In this document: piece by piece, positions 8,586 to 17,564 of the stretch
How positions within the stretch are numbered: the first letter of the stretch is position 1
Layout: each line of letters opens with the position of its first letter
Source of the DNA: Rhizobiales bacterium Ga0077525
GTDB taxonomy: Bacteria > Pseudomonadota > Alphaproteobacteria > Rhizobiales > Xanthobacteraceae
DNA length: 64,000 nucleotides
NCBI GenBank assembly: GCA_001464835.1
Contig: LNDS01000031.1
Location: forward strand, 21,840-85,839
Reading direction: 5' to 3'
Program-made: the position numbers and the translations under genes
The notes under the pieces: model-generated
Database searches by the model: none
Seen by the model: only the letters and a program-made list of their open reading frames with translations
What the model was told of the DNA's origin: nothing

Positions 8586-9959
8586 ATGCCGTCGCGCGAT
8601 TTTGCCACCCCGATGCCCGAACTGCGGTTGGCCGAGTTGCTCGGCGCGCTGAGCTACGCGCTCGACATGGTGGAAGGCCAGCCCGCCGGTCATTGCGTGC
8701 GCGGCTGCTGGATCGGCATTCACATCGGCCGCGAACTGGGACTGAGCGAAGCCGAGTTGTCCGAACTCTATTACACCTTGCTGATGAAGGACGTCGGTTG
8801 CAGCAGCAATGCCGCGCGTATCTGCCAGCTCTATATGACCGATGATATTTCGTTCAAGCGCGACTTCATGACGGTCAATGGCAGCCTGCCGCAGGTGCTG
8901 CGCTTCGTGCTGTCGCACACAGGCATGAACGCGCCGCTCGCCGAACGCTTCCGTGCGCTGGTCAATATCTTTCAGAACGGCGGCCAGATCGCGCATGAAC
9001 TGATGGAGACGCGCTGCGACCGCGGCGCCGAGATCGCGCGCAAGATGCGGTTCTCGGAAAACGTCGTTGAGGCGATCCGCAAATTCGACGAACACTGGGA
9101 CGGCGGCGGCATGCCAACCGGCATTGCCGGCGACGCCATACCGCTTTATTCGCGCATCGCGCTGATGGCGCAGGTTGTCGATGTGTTCAACATGACCAAC
9201 GGTCATGAAGCGGCGAGACGTGAAATCCAGCACCGCACCGGTACATGGTTCGATCCCAAGGTCGCCTGGGCCTTCGACCGCGCCGCCGCCAGGCCCGAAT
9301 TCTGGGCGATGCTGCAATCGGACGATCTGCAAAACGCGATTTTCGACTTGGAGCCGGCGCAGCGGCGCATCCTGGTCGATGAAGACTTTCTGGACGACAT
9401 TGCCGCCGCCTTCGCCCAGGTGATCGACTCCAAGAGCCCCTTCACCAAAGGCCACAGCGAGCGCGTCACTTTGTTCGCCGACCTGATCGCCGAACAACTC
9501 GACGTGCCGCTGCCACGCCGCCGCTGGCTCAAGCGCGCCGCTCTGCTGCACGACATCGGCAAGCTCGGCGTCAGCAACTCCATTCTCGACAAGCCTGCCA
9601 AGCTCGACGCCGACGAATGGGGCGCGATGCAAAAACATTCCGCGCTCGGCGAAACCATCCTGTCGCGTATCGGCGCGTTCAAGGATCTCGCCTTCATTGC
9701 CGGCGCGCATCACGAGCGGCTGGACGGCAAGGGCTATCCGCGCGGGATTTCCGGCGACACTCTGCCGCTCTCAGTCCGTATCGTCACGACCGCCGATATT
9801 TTCGACGCGCTCACCGCCGACCGGCCGTACCGCGCCGCGATACAGGTGACAAAAGCGCTGGCGATCATGGCCGAAATGGTCGGAACACAAATCGATCCGG
9901 TGTGCTTCGACGCGCTGCGCGGCGCGCTCAAGCGCGTCGATGCGACGCTTGCGGCCTAA
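8586..9959 (+). CDS. Tandem HD-GYP domain protein, c-di-GMP phosphodiesterase-like
   Basis: The ATG at 8586 gives 457 residues; an upstream in-frame extension to 8451 has no family support, and GGAG lies 13 bases before the ATG. The C-terminal half is a clear HD-GYP domain: HSERVTLFADLIAEQL, then LLHDIGKLGV (H322-D323), HH at 375-376, and DGKGYPRG, the GYP signature. The N-terminal half has the same layout but lost its metal residues: LLMKDVG replaces the HD motif and FDEHWDGGGMPTGI stands where HHE-GYP belongs. HD-GYP enzymes hydrolyse cyclic di-GMP; the first domain is probably regulatory. It is divergent from ssrA. Confidence 0.88.
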   Translation: MPSRDFATPMPELRLAELLGALSYALDMVEGQPAGHCVRGCWIGIHIGRELGLSEAELSELYYTLLMKDVGCSSNAARICQLYMTDDISFKRDFMTVNGSLPQVLRFVLSHTGMNAPLAERFRALVNIFQNGGQIAHELMETRCDRGAEIARKMRFSENVVEAIRKFDEHWDGGGMPTGIAGDAIPLYSRIALMAQVVDVFNMTNGHEAARREIQHRTGTWFDPKVAWAFDRAAARPEFWAMLQSDDLQNAIFDLEPAQRRILVDEDFLDDIAAAFAQVIDSKSPFTKGHSERVTLFADLIAEQLDVPLPRRRWLKRAALLHDIGKLGVSNSILDKPAKLDADEWGAMQKHSALGETILSRIGAFKDLAFIAGAHHERLDGKGYPRGISGDTLPLSVRIVTTADIFDALTADRPYRAAIQVTKALAIMAEMVGTQIDPVCFDALRGALKRVDATLAA

Positions 9960-10183
9960 CGCGTTCTCCTGCGCATTACCGCCGCGGTTATACGGATCGC
10001 AGGCTTGACGATGGCTGCATTGCCGTTAGTCCGAACGGCCCTTTTACAACCGCGAAATCTTCCCGCCTGACCAAATTTCGAGCGACACGGACCGTCGCGC
10101 TTCCGGTCGATGCGGAAGCTATGCTAGGGATCGGTAACAGGGATTGTTTGGGGGGCGGCAAATTGCCGCAAGGGAGAGGAAAA

Positions 10184-10717
10184 ATGGCCGAGGGGGCGAA
10201 TTCCTCCGCGACGGGGGGTGGGTTACTTGCGAAAATTCGCGGGCCGCGCGATTTCTTCGGCGGCGTGGCGCTGATCCTGGTTGCCGCGCTCGCGTTCTGG
10301 GCATCGAGCAATCTGCCCGGCCAGCAAGGCTTTGCCTTCGGCCCCGGCACCGCCCCACGCATCTTCGCCGGCCTTTTGATGTTCATCGGCGCGGTGGTTG
10401 CGCTGACCGGGTTGTTCGTCAAAGGACCGCCGATCGAAGGCTTCGCCATTCGCGGCCCGGCGTTTGTCATCCTCGCCATTCTGATCTTTGCCGCCACTAT
10501 TCGCGGCATCCGCGTCGATCTTGCCGGAATTCCGATCCACCTTCCGGCTTTCGGCATGGTGTTCTCGACATTCGTCGCCTTCATGGTGTCGCTGTTCGGT
10601 TCGAAGGAATTTCGCTGGATCGAAAGTCTGATCGCGGCGGTGGCGATGACGGCTTTCTGTGTCGTGCTGTTCGTCCATCTGCTGGGCCTGCCGTTCCAGC
10701 TTTGGCCCATGTTCTAG
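10184..10717 (+). CDS. tctB: Tripartite tricarboxylate transporter, small membrane subunit TctB
   Basis: A 177-residue protein with about four membrane helices, starting at ATG 10184 behind a strong AGGGAGAGG ribosome site; the longer in-frame extension overlaps the HD-GYP gene and is not credible. The segment FFGGVALILVAALAFWASSNLP followed by FGPGTAPRIFAGLLMFIG is the TctB signature. It partners TctA, whose gene begins 13 bases downstream. The system imports tricarboxylates or other organic acids using an ion gradient and a periplasmic binding protein (TctC), which is not encoded nearby. Confidence 0.9.
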   Translation: MAEGANSSATGGGLLAKIRGPRDFFGGVALILVAALAFWASSNLPGQQGFAFGPGTAPRIFAGLLMFIGAVVALTGLFVKGPPIEGFAIRGPAFVILAILIFAATIRGIRVDLAGIPIHLPAFGMVFSTFVAFMVSLFGSKEFRWIESLIAAVAMTAFCVVLFVHLLGLPFQLWPMF

Positions 10718-10730
10718 AGCGAGTGCGACA

Positions 10731-12236
10731 ATGACCGATCTCCTTGCCAATCTCGCGCTCGGCTTTTCTGTTGCCGCGGCCCCGATGAACATTGCTTTCT
10801 GTCTGCTGGGCGCTTTGGTCGGCACCCTGGTCGGCGTGCTGCCGGGCATCGGCACGGTTGCGACGGTGGCGATGCTGTTGCCGATTACCTTCGGCCTGCC
10901 GCCTGTCGGCGCGCTGATCATGCTCGCCGGGATCTATTACGGCGCGCAGTATGGCGGCTCGACGACGTCGATCCTGGTCAACATTCCGGGCGAGGCGACA
11001 TCGGTTGTGACCTGTCTCGACGGCCATCAGATGGCGCGCAAAGGCCGCGCCGGCGCGGCGCTGTCGATCGCGGCGCTTGGTTCGTTCTTCGCCGGCTGCG
11101 TCGCCACCGTGCTGGTCGCCGCACTCGGTGCGCCGCTGACGTCGCTGGCCCTGCTGTTCGGTCCGGCGGAATATTTCGCGCTGATGGTGCTCGGCCTGAT
11201 TTTCGCTGTGGTGCTGGCCAAGGGCTCGGTGCTCAAGGCGGTCGCCATGATCGTTCTCGGTCTTCTGCTGTCGATGGTCGGCTCCGATCTCGAAACCGGT
11301 GCCGGACGTATGACCTTCGACATCGCCGAACTGTCCGACGGCATCGGCTTCACCAACGTGGCGATGGGCCTGTTCGGCTTTGCCGAAATCATCCGCAATC
11401 TGGAAATGTCGCAGGAGAGCCGCGATATCGTGAAGGCGAAAATCTCCGGTCTGATGCCGACGCGGCAGGACCTCGTGGATTCATCCGGCGCCATCGCCCG
11501 CGGCACGGTTCTTGGCTCGATCCTCGGCATCCTGCCTGGCGGCGGCGCGATCGTTGCGTCGTTTGCCGCCTACACGTTTGAAAAGCGCATCTCCAAGCAT
11601 CCGGAGCGTTTCGGTCACGGCGCCATTCAGGGCGTCGCCGCGCCGGAAGCCGCCAACAACGCGGCGTCGCAAACCTCCTTCATCCCGCTGCTCACCCTCG
11701 GCATCCCGCCGAACGCGGTAATGGCGCTGATGGTCGGCGCCATGACCATCCACGGCATCGTGCCGGGCCCGCAGGTGATGATCAAGCAGCCGGACCTGTT
11801 CTGGGGCATGATTGCGTCGATGTGGATCGGCAACCTGATGCTGGTCATCATCAACCTGCCGCTGGTCGGCCTCTGGGTCAGCCTGTTGCGCGTGCCTTAC
11901 CGGCTGCTGTTCCCGTCGATCATCGTGTTCTGCTGCATCGGAATCTACTCGATCAACAACGCGCCGACGGATGTGCTGATCGCAGCGATTTTCGGCCTGG
12001 TCGGCTACGCGCTGGTGAAGCTCGACTTCGAACCGGCGCCGCTGGTGCTGGCCTTCGTGCTCGGCCCGCTGCTGGAAGAAAACCTGCGCCGCGCCATGCT
12101 GATCGCGCGCGGCGACGCCACCGTGTTCCTGACCCGGCCGATTTCCGGCGTGCTGCTGGCGGTGGCGCTGATCCTGTTGATCGTGGCCATGCTGCCCATG
12201 ATCAGCAAAAAGCGCGAGACGGTGTTCGTCGAATAG
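10731..12236 (+). CDS. tctA: Tripartite tricarboxylate transporter, large permease TctA
   Basis: A 501-residue polytopic membrane protein with 10-12 hydrophobic segments. TctA hallmarks include GVLPGIGTVATVAMLLP near residue 40, YYGAQYGGSTTSILVNIPGE near residue 80 and the second loop GILPGGGAIVASFAAY near residue 265. It forms the ion-coupled channel with TctB. No tctC-type extracytoplasmic binding protein lies in this window, so the substrate-binding partner must be elsewhere. A stable hairpin follows at 12261. Confidence 0.94.
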   Translation: MTDLLANLALGFSVAAAPMNIAFCLLGALVGTLVGVLPGIGTVATVAMLLPITFGLPPVGALIMLAGIYYGAQYGGSTTSILVNIPGEATSVVTCLDGHQMARKGRAGAALSIAALGSFFAGCVATVLVAALGAPLTSLALLFGPAEYFALMVLGLIFAVVLAKGSVLKAVAMIVLGLLLSMVGSDLETGAGRMTFDIAELSDGIGFTNVAMGLFGFAEIIRNLEMSQESRDIVKAKISGLMPTRQDLVDSSGAIARGTVLGSILGILPGGGAIVASFAAYTFEKRISKHPERFGHGAIQGVAAPEAANNAASQTSFIPLLTLGIPPNAVMALMVGAMTIHGIVPGPQVMIKQPDLFWGMIASMWIGNLMLVIINLPLVGLWVSLLRVPYRLLFPSIIVFCCIGIYSINNAPTDVLIAAIFGLVGYALVKLDFEPAPLVLAFVLGPLLEENLRRAMLIARGDATVFLTRPISGVLLAVALILLIVAMLPMISKKRETVFVE

Positions 12237-12260
12237 GCGGATGCAACATGACGCATTAAA

Positions 12261-12292
12261 AAACGCCCGCCGGGACATCCCGGCGGGCGTTT
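12261..12292. terminator. Bidirectional terminator between tctA and the mla operon
   Basis: A perfect 15-bp stem (12261-12275 with 12278-12292) has an A-run on one side and a T-run on the other. It could end transcription from both tctA (plus) and mlaD (minus), which converge here. Confidence 0.8.
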
Positions 12293-12381
12293 GCTTTAAA
12301 TCGTTATCCTTCGAGGCTCGCCGTTCTCGCGGCTCGCCCCCAGATGACGGGTTTATCCTTTGCGTGCACGCCCGATGAAGG

Positions 12382-13254
12382 CTATCGCCGCGGTTCGGGG
12401 CTGGTGTTGCTGCTGCCGCCGCCAAAAATGATGCGCTGCGGGTTTTTCGCCAGATCGGTGACCGATTTGTCGATATTGGTGATGGCCCGGTTTAGATTGG
12501 CGCTGACGACGGTGACCTGCTTGCTCGTGGTCTCAGTGAGTTTGGTGATGCCCTCGGTGATCTCCGCGGTGCGCTTGTCGAGGCTTTCCGCAAGCTGATT
12601 GGTGTCCTTCTTGAGCGACACCGCCAGTTCGGTGAACGAGCCCATTGTCTGCGTGCCGGTTTCGATCAGCTTGGAACTACTGTCGACGAGCTTGTCGATC
12701 TTGTCACCGTTGCGCGCCAGCGCGGCGGTGAAGGTCTCGAGATTCTTGATGGTGTTGCGCAGCGATTCCTGATTTTCAACGATGATGGCGTCGGCCTTGG
12801 CGAGGGTTTCGCGCACCGCGGTGCCCATGTCGCCCGCCGTTGAAGCCGCGCGCAAGGTCGGCAAGCCGCCGCTCTTGGGCGGCGCCACTGCGGGCGAGGA
12901 GGCGGCGGCGCCCTTCAGCGACACCGAGGCGATGCCGGTGAGGCCGGCATATTCCAGCGTCACATTTGTATCGGACCGGATCGGTGTCGATGGCGTCACC
13001 GAGATAACGGCGGCGACTTCGGACGGGTTTTCCGTGAGGCGCATCTCGGTGACTTCGCCGACGCGGATGCCGTTGAACAAGACCGGGCCGCCGACGCGCA
13101 GGCCCGACACCGAGCCCTCGAATACGATCAGATAGGGGTTGGTCTCCTTCGTTCCGGATGCGCTGTGCAGCCAGTAGACGAAGCCGAATGCGGCGGTGAT
13201 CACGGCAAAGGTGAACAAGCCGATCAACGCGAATTTTGCCCTGTCTTCCATCAC
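12382..13254 (-). CDS. mlaD: MlaD-type MCE domain protein
   Basis: The 290-residue protein has one N-terminal membrane anchor (about residues 8-28) and one MCE domain (about 40-118) with the typical VSGLRVGGPVLFNGIRVGEV and VTLEYAGLTGIASVSL. A long amphipathic, coiled-coil-like region of 150 residues rich in T, S, K and E follows. In the Mla system the MCE protein forms a ring in the periplasm that carries lipid to or from the MlaFE transporter. The gene is third in the mlaE-mlaF-mlaD operon, 11 bases behind mlaF. ATG at 13251 is an equally good start. Confidence 0.9.
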   Translation of the reverse strand: MMEDRAKFALIGLFTFAVITAAFGFVYWLHSASGTKETNPYLIVFEGSVSGLRVGGPVLFNGIRVGEVTEMRLTENPSEVAAVISVTPSTPIRSDTNVTLEYAGLTGIASVSLKGAAASSPAVAPPKSGGLPTLRAASTAGDMGTAVRETLAKADAIIVENQESLRNTIKNLETFTAALARNGDKIDKLVDSSSKLIETGTQTMGSFTELAVSLKKDTNQLAESLDKRTAEITEGITKLTETTSKQVTVVSANLNRAITNIDKSVTDLAKNPQRIIFGGGSSNTSPEPRR

Positions 13255-13265
13255 TCAACTCCAAT

Positions 13266-14072
13266 TCACGCGCGTTTTTCGGTGACGCGCCGTCCTTTGA
13301 TCGCAACCTGGAAATCGGTGTGCGCGCGCTCGCCGTGGAAATATTCTTTGAGCCACGGATGTTGCGACGCCAGCATGACTTCCATGTTGCCGGCTTCGAC
13401 GATCTTGCCCTCGCTCAGCACCGCGATGCGGTCGCAGGTGCGGTGCAAACTGTCGAGGTCGTGTGTCACCATGAATACCGAAATACCGAGTGTTTCCTGA
13501 AGCGTCAGCAACAAGTGGTCGAATTCCGCGGCGCTGATCGGGTCGAGGCCGGAGGTCGGTTCGTCGAGAAACAGGATTTCCGGATCGAGCGCCAGCGCGC
13601 GGGCCAACGCCACGCGCTTGATCATGCCGCCGGACAACTCAGACGGAAAATTGCGGTAAACGTCGGGCTTGAGGCCGACCATTTCAAGCTTCGAGATGGC
13701 GATCTCTGTCGTCAGCTTCGGCGACAGACGCAGGTATTCGCGGATCGGGAACTCGACGTTCTTGCCGGAAGTCAGTGAGGAGAACAGGGCGCCCTGCTGG
13801 AACAGCACGCCCCAGCGGCGGTCCACCGCCTGACGTTCGGCCGCGCTGGCTTTGCTGAGTTCGACGCCCAGCACTTCGATCGTGCCGGCCTGCATCGGCA
13901 GAAGACCTATGATGGTGCGAGTCAGCACCGACTTGCCGGCGCCCGAGGCGCCGACAAAGCCCAGGATTTCGCCGCGCTTGAGATCGAGGTTGACGCCCTT
14001 AAGGACGTGACGACCGGCAAAATCCACCGCCAGATCGCGCACCTTGATGACCGCGTCATCGGATCGAGGCAT
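13266..14072 (-). CDS. mlaF: MlaF-type ABC transporter ATP-binding protein
   Basis: The ATG at 14072 gives 268 residues and lies 2 bases after the mlaE stop; the frame extends further upstream but only inside mlaE. Walker A is GASGAGKS, the signature motif LSGGMIKR, and Walker B ILFLDEP, followed by TSGLDPIS and the switch histidine in VTHDLDSL. LSGGM and TSGLDP are typical of the MlaF/Ttg2A branch. It powers lipid transport between inner and outer membrane with MlaE and MlaD. Confidence 0.94.
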   Translation of the reverse strand: MPRSDDAVIKVRDLAVDFAGRHVLKGVNLDLKRGEILGFVGASGAGKSVLTRTIIGLLPMQAGTIEVLGVELSKASAAERQAVDRRWGVLFQQGALFSSLTSGKNVEFPIREYLRLSPKLTTEIAISKLEMVGLKPDVYRNFPSELSGGMIKRVALARALALDPEILFLDEPTSGLDPISAAEFDHLLLTLQETLGISVFMVTHDLDSLHRTCDRIAVLSEGKIVEAGNMEVMLASQHPWLKEYFHGERAHTDFQVAIKGRRVTEKRA

Positions 14073-14074
14073 GT

Positions 14075-15211
14075 TCAAACCCCGATCGCGGCGAAGAAGA
14101 CGGCAAACAGGCCGTCGATCACGATGACGAGGAAGATCGACTTGACCACGGAGTCCGTGGTCTTGGCGCCGAGCGATTCCGCCGAGCCCTTGACCTGCAG
14201 GCCCTCCATGCAGGCGACAAGGCCGATGATCAACGCCATGAACGGCGCCTTGATCATGCCGACGGCGAAAGTCTTGATGGTGATCGACTCGTGCAGTCGC
14301 GAAAGAAAGATTTTCGGATCGATGCCGCCGTACAGCCACGACACCAGGCCGCCGCCATAGAGCGCGGCCATCGCGCCGATGAAAGCGAGCACCGGCACCG
14401 CGATAATGAGCGCGAGAATGCGCGGCAGCACCAGAACTTCGACCGGGTCGAACCCCATCGTGCGCAAGGCGTCGATTTCCTCGCGCATCTTCATCGAGCC
14501 CAGTTCGGCGGTGTAGGCCGAGCCGGAACGGCCGGCGATCATGATGCAAACGATGAGGACGCCGAGTTCGCGCAAGACCAGAACGCCGACCATGTCCACG
14601 ACATAGATATCGGCGCCGAAGGTGCGGAAATGGAAGATGCCTTGCTGCGCGATGATCGCTCCGATCAGGAACGTGATCAGGATGATGATCGGCACGGCAT
14701 TCCAGCATACGCGTTCGAGATGGTTGATCAGTGACGTGAAGCGAAAGCGCCGGGGATGCGCCACGATGCTGAGAAATGCGACGAGCAATGCGCCCGCGAT
14801 CTGGAAGATCGTGAATAGGTCGCTGCCGACGGCGGTCATGGTGCGGCCGACGCTTTCCAGCGTTGCGACGATGCCGGTGCGCTTGTGTTTCTCTGGCGTC
14901 AGCTTTTGCTGGCCGGCACGCACTTTCTTGAAAAGGTTATTGTAGCGGCCGGACAGGCCAACAAGTTCGGCTTCGACGCCGCGGCTCGACCAGACCCGCA
15001 GCGTACGCTCGATCAGCCATGCGCCGTAGGTGTCGAGACGCTCGACCTGCGTCACGTCGACGACGATGCGGCGCACGGAAGGATCGACGCGGCTGGCGTG
15101 TTCGATCTGCGGCTCGAGCGCGCGGGCGTGCTCGGCCGTCCATGAGCCGGAGGCGGCAAGATCGAGACCGCCGCTGTTGACCTGGACGCTGAGCAGGCTT
15201 GCCGCCGTCAC
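14075..15211 (-). CDS. mlaE: MlaE-type permease with N-terminal STAS domain
   Basis: The 378-residue protein combines a STAS-like domain (about residues 1-100, with the strand RRIVVDVTQVERLDTYGAWL) and the five-to-six-helix MlaE permease (LERVCWNAVPIIILITFLIG, RSGSAYTAELGSMKMREE and EIDALRTMGFDPVEVLVLPR). In E. coli the STAS protein MlaB is separate; here it is fused, as in many alphaproteobacteria. It is first in the operon with mlaF and mlaD. A TTAA-N7-TTAA site lies 82 bases upstream. Confidence 0.93.
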   Translation of the reverse strand: MTAASLLSVQVNSGGLDLAASGSWTAEHARALEPQIEHASRVDPSVRRIVVDVTQVERLDTYGAWLIERTLRVWSSRGVEAELVGLSGRYNNLFKKVRAGQQKLTPEKHKRTGIVATLESVGRTMTAVGSDLFTIFQIAGALLVAFLSIVAHPRRFRFTSLINHLERVCWNAVPIIILITFLIGAIIAQQGIFHFRTFGADIYVVDMVGVLVLRELGVLIVCIMIAGRSGSAYTAELGSMKMREEIDALRTMGFDPVEVLVLPRILALIIAVPVLAFIGAMAALYGGGLVSWLYGGIDPKIFLSRLHESITIKTFAVGMIKAPFMALIIGLVACMEGLQVKGSAESLGAKTTDSVVKSIFLVIVIDGLFAVFFAAIGV

Positions 15212-15292
15212 CAGAAATTCTCCTTCGCGATTTCGCGGAGCGTGCGGCCAAAGCCGCGCGGGACGGCCGGTTGCCCGGACGCCTCTCTTAAA

Positions 15293-15307
15293 TTAACGCA
15301 TTGTTAA
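15293..15307 (-). promoter_or_regulatory. CtrA-like box upstream of mlaE
   Basis: TTAA at 15293-15296, seven bases, then TTAA at 15304-15307, within a stretch crowded with further TTAA words up to 15341. It lies in the promoter region of the minus-strand mla operon. The local AT-richness makes chance matches more likely than at 16555. Confidence 0.4.
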
Positions 15308-15398
15308 TATTAATAAATGCCGTTTAACGTTTACGGTTAACGGGAACTTTGGCGCAAATTTGCGCGCAAACTTGGACGTGTCTGCCGGCGAATGCCGG

Positions 15399-16499
15399 TC
15401 AGGCCGCGTCCGATTGCGGCGCCGGGGCGGCCGTTTCGACGCTGATGGGTGCCCGCCGCCGTGCGGTCATTTCCCGCAGCAACGCCGCCATTTCCTGGCG
15501 CATGGCGCTGGCCGCCTCGCCGCCGGCGACGTTTTGCCGGCGCTCTTGCTCGAGCTTCTCGTTGAGTTCCCGGATTTTGGCGTCAGCAGTTTCGCGCTCG
15601 ACGCGCAGGACCGTTTCAAGGAAGGTCGTGTGTTCGCCTTGGGCACTGAGTTTTGAACGGGCTTCCGCGTTGTCGGCTTCGAGCGCGGCGACGGTCTTGG
15701 CCAGTTCGTCGCAGCGTTTGGCCAGTTTTTCGCGCGTCTTCATCTGCACGCCGTTATCGGCGAACAAGGACTCGACCTTGCGGTTCAGCTCTTCGACGAT
15801 CCTCGCCTGGCGCTGGCTGTCGTCCTGACGCAGCTGCTCGGCTTCCTGCATTTCGGCGATCAGCCGGGCTTTCTCCTCCCCGGCGGCGGCGAGTTCCGCC
15901 TTCAGGAGGTCGGCCCTTTCCAGCGCCGAGGTAACGACCAGTTCGCGATCATTGAACATGGTCTCGACGGTGAGCATCTGTTTGGCCAGCGCAGCGGTGT
16001 CGTCCAGCGCCTTGTCCAGTCTGCTGCGCAGGACGGCATTGTCCTGATGGAGCGCGGTGAGGGCCTTTTTGCGTTCGGCCGCGGCCGTGGCGTGCTGGGT
16101 GGCGGTGTCCTGAAGCTCGGCGAAAGCCTTGTTGAGGCGCTCGATTTCGGCGTAGGCGACCTCCAGGTCGGCCGCCTGCCGTTCTTGCAAGTTGTACAAA
16201 TCGGCGACCTGCGTGCAGCGCATCGCCAATTCGCGTTCCTGCTCGGCCACTTTTTTCTCGATTGCGCTCGGCCCCGCTTTTGGCGGCGCTTCGAGCGTCG
16301 GCCACGGGCGGTCATCGAGATCGGTGGCGGCAGCGGCGGTTCGGCCAGGGCGCGGGTCCGCCGATACGGCCGCCGCCTCGCCAGCCGGCGAAAATAGGTC
16401 TTCGTCGAGATCGAAGCTGGCACGGTCACGCAAGGCCGGTCCACGGCGCGAACCGGCGAACTTCGGCATCTCGTCGAAAATGGTTTCGAGGTATTTCAA
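15399..16499 (-). CDS. Coiled-coil protein of unknown function
   Basis: A 366-residue soluble protein. Residues 1-80 are low-complexity with an acidic patch (FDLDEDLF). Residues from about 85 to 345 form one nearly unbroken coiled coil rich in E, A, L, R, K and Q, with no membrane segment and few prolines or glycines. The tail is Pro/Ala-rich. I do not recognise a family; the architecture resembles cytoskeletal or polar scaffold proteins such as crescentin, but similarity of composition is not homology. Two CtrA boxes lie 56-102 bases before its ATG, pointing to cell-cycle control. Confidence 0.75.
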   Translation of the reverse strand: MKYLETIFDEMPKFAGSRRGPALRDRASFDLDEDLFSPAGEAAAVSADPRPGRTAAAATDLDDRPWPTLEAPPKAGPSAIEKKVAEQERELAMRCTQVADLYNLQERQAADLEVAYAEIERLNKAFAELQDTATQHATAAAERKKALTALHQDNAVLRSRLDKALDDTAALAKQMLTVETMFNDRELVVTSALERADLLKAELAAAGEEKARLIAEMQEAEQLRQDDSQRQARIVEELNRKVESLFADNGVQMKTREKLAKRCDELAKTVAALEADNAEARSKLSAQGEHTTFLETVLRVERETADAKIRELNEKLEQERRQNVAGGEAASAMRQEMAALLREMTARRRAPISVETAAPAPQSDAA

Positions 16500-16554
16500 G
16501 GTTTGCTCGACGTGGAAATGCGTACGGACGCTGCCACAACCGAATCACTGGACG

Positions 16555-16570
16555 TTAACCGCCGATTAAC
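16555..16570 (-). promoter_or_regulatory. CtrA box (proximal)
   Basis: TTAA (16555-16558), seven bases, TTAAC (16566-16570): a full match to the CtrA consensus TTAA-N7-TTAAC. It lies 56 bases upstream of the coiled-coil gene start on the minus strand and about 200 bases upstream of thyA on the plus strand. Confidence 0.65.
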
Positions 16571-16585
16571 CATGGAACATCTTGC

Positions 16586-16601
16586 TTAACCACCTCTTAA
16601 C
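16586..16601 (-). promoter_or_regulatory. CtrA box (distal)
   Basis: A second full TTAA-N7-TTAAC match (16586-16589 and 16597-16601), in the same orientation and 31 bp, about three helical turns, from the first. Two consensus sites on one DNA face in so short a stretch are unlikely by chance in this GC-rich sequence. Confidence 0.65.
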
Positions 16602-16769
16602 GCCGGAACCGGCTACCGGCAGCGGCGGAACGGCTGCGGATTGCGAAACGGCGGGTCTGCATGGCGGGGAAAAGCCCGCCGGACGGTTGCGGGGGGCGCT
16701 AAACTTGCCCATCTTCGCCCGAGTCGGGCCGCCAGCGGGCGGTCTGGCCCCCAAAATCAGGCTGACGCG

Positions 16770-17564
16770 ATGCGCCAATATCTCGAACTGATGGATCACA
16801 TTCTCCGCCACGGCGCGGAGAAGCATGATCGTACCGGGACCGGCACGCGTTCGGTGTTCGGCTATCAGATGCGCTTCGACCTCGCCGAAGGCTTTCCGCT
16901 GGTCACCACCAAGAAGCTGCACGTCAAATCCATCGTGCACGAACTGCTGTGGTTTCTCGCCGGCGACACCAACATTAAATATCTCAACGACCACGGCGTG
17001 CGCATCTGGGACGAATGGGCCGACGAGCGCGGCGATCTCGGGCCCGTGTATGGCCATCAGTGGCGCTCATGGCCGGCTAAGGACGGCGAGACCATCGACC
17101 AGATCGCCAATGTGATCGCGATGATCAAGCGCAATCCGGATTCGCGCCGGCTGATCGTCACCGCGTGGAATCCGGCCGACGTTGACAAGATGGCGCTGCC
17201 GCCGTGCCATTGCCTGTTCCAGTTCTATGTCGCCGACGGAAAGCTGTCGTGCCAGCTCTATCAACGTTCGGCCGACGTGTTTCTCGGCGTGCCGTTCAAC
17301 ATTGCATCCTACGCGCTGCTGACCTTGATGGTGGCGCAGGTCACCGGCTACTCGCCCGGCGAGTTCATCCATTCGTTTGGCGATGTGCACCTTTATAACA
17401 ACCATATCGAACAGGCCGAGCTGCAACTGTCGCGCGCGCCGAAGGCGCTGCCGGCGATCCATATCAATCCCGAAGTGAAGGATATATTCGGCTTCCGCTT
17501 CGAGGACTTCACCATCGAGAATTACGAGCCGCATCCGCACATCAAGGCGCAAGTGGCGGTATGA
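16770..17564 (+). CDS. thyA: Thymidylate synthase
   Basis: ThyA methylates dUMP to dTMP using methylenetetrahydrofolate, producing dihydrofolate. The ATG at 16770 gives 264 residues, the same as E. coli ThyA; the longer upstream frame has no family support. Present are [12 protein letters not shown], the catalytic cysteine C146 in [10 protein letters not shown], and the substrate-binding [20 protein letters not shown]. The stop overlaps the next gene by 4 bases. Dihydrofolate reductase, which recycles its product, is two genes downstream in the same overlapping operon. Confidence 0.97.
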   Translation: MRQYLELMDHILRHGAEKHDRTGTGTRSVFGYQMRFDLAEGFPLVTTKKLHVKSIVHELLWFLAGDTNIKYLNDHGVRIWDEWADERGDLGPVYGHQWRSWPAKDGETIDQIANVIAMIKRNPDSRRLIVTAWNPADVDKMALPPCHCLFQFYVADGKLSCQLYQRSADVFLGVPFNIASYALLTLMVAQVTGYSPGEFIHSFGDVHLYNNHIEQAELQLSRAPKALPAIHINPEVKDIFGFRFEDFTIENYEPHPHIKAQVAV

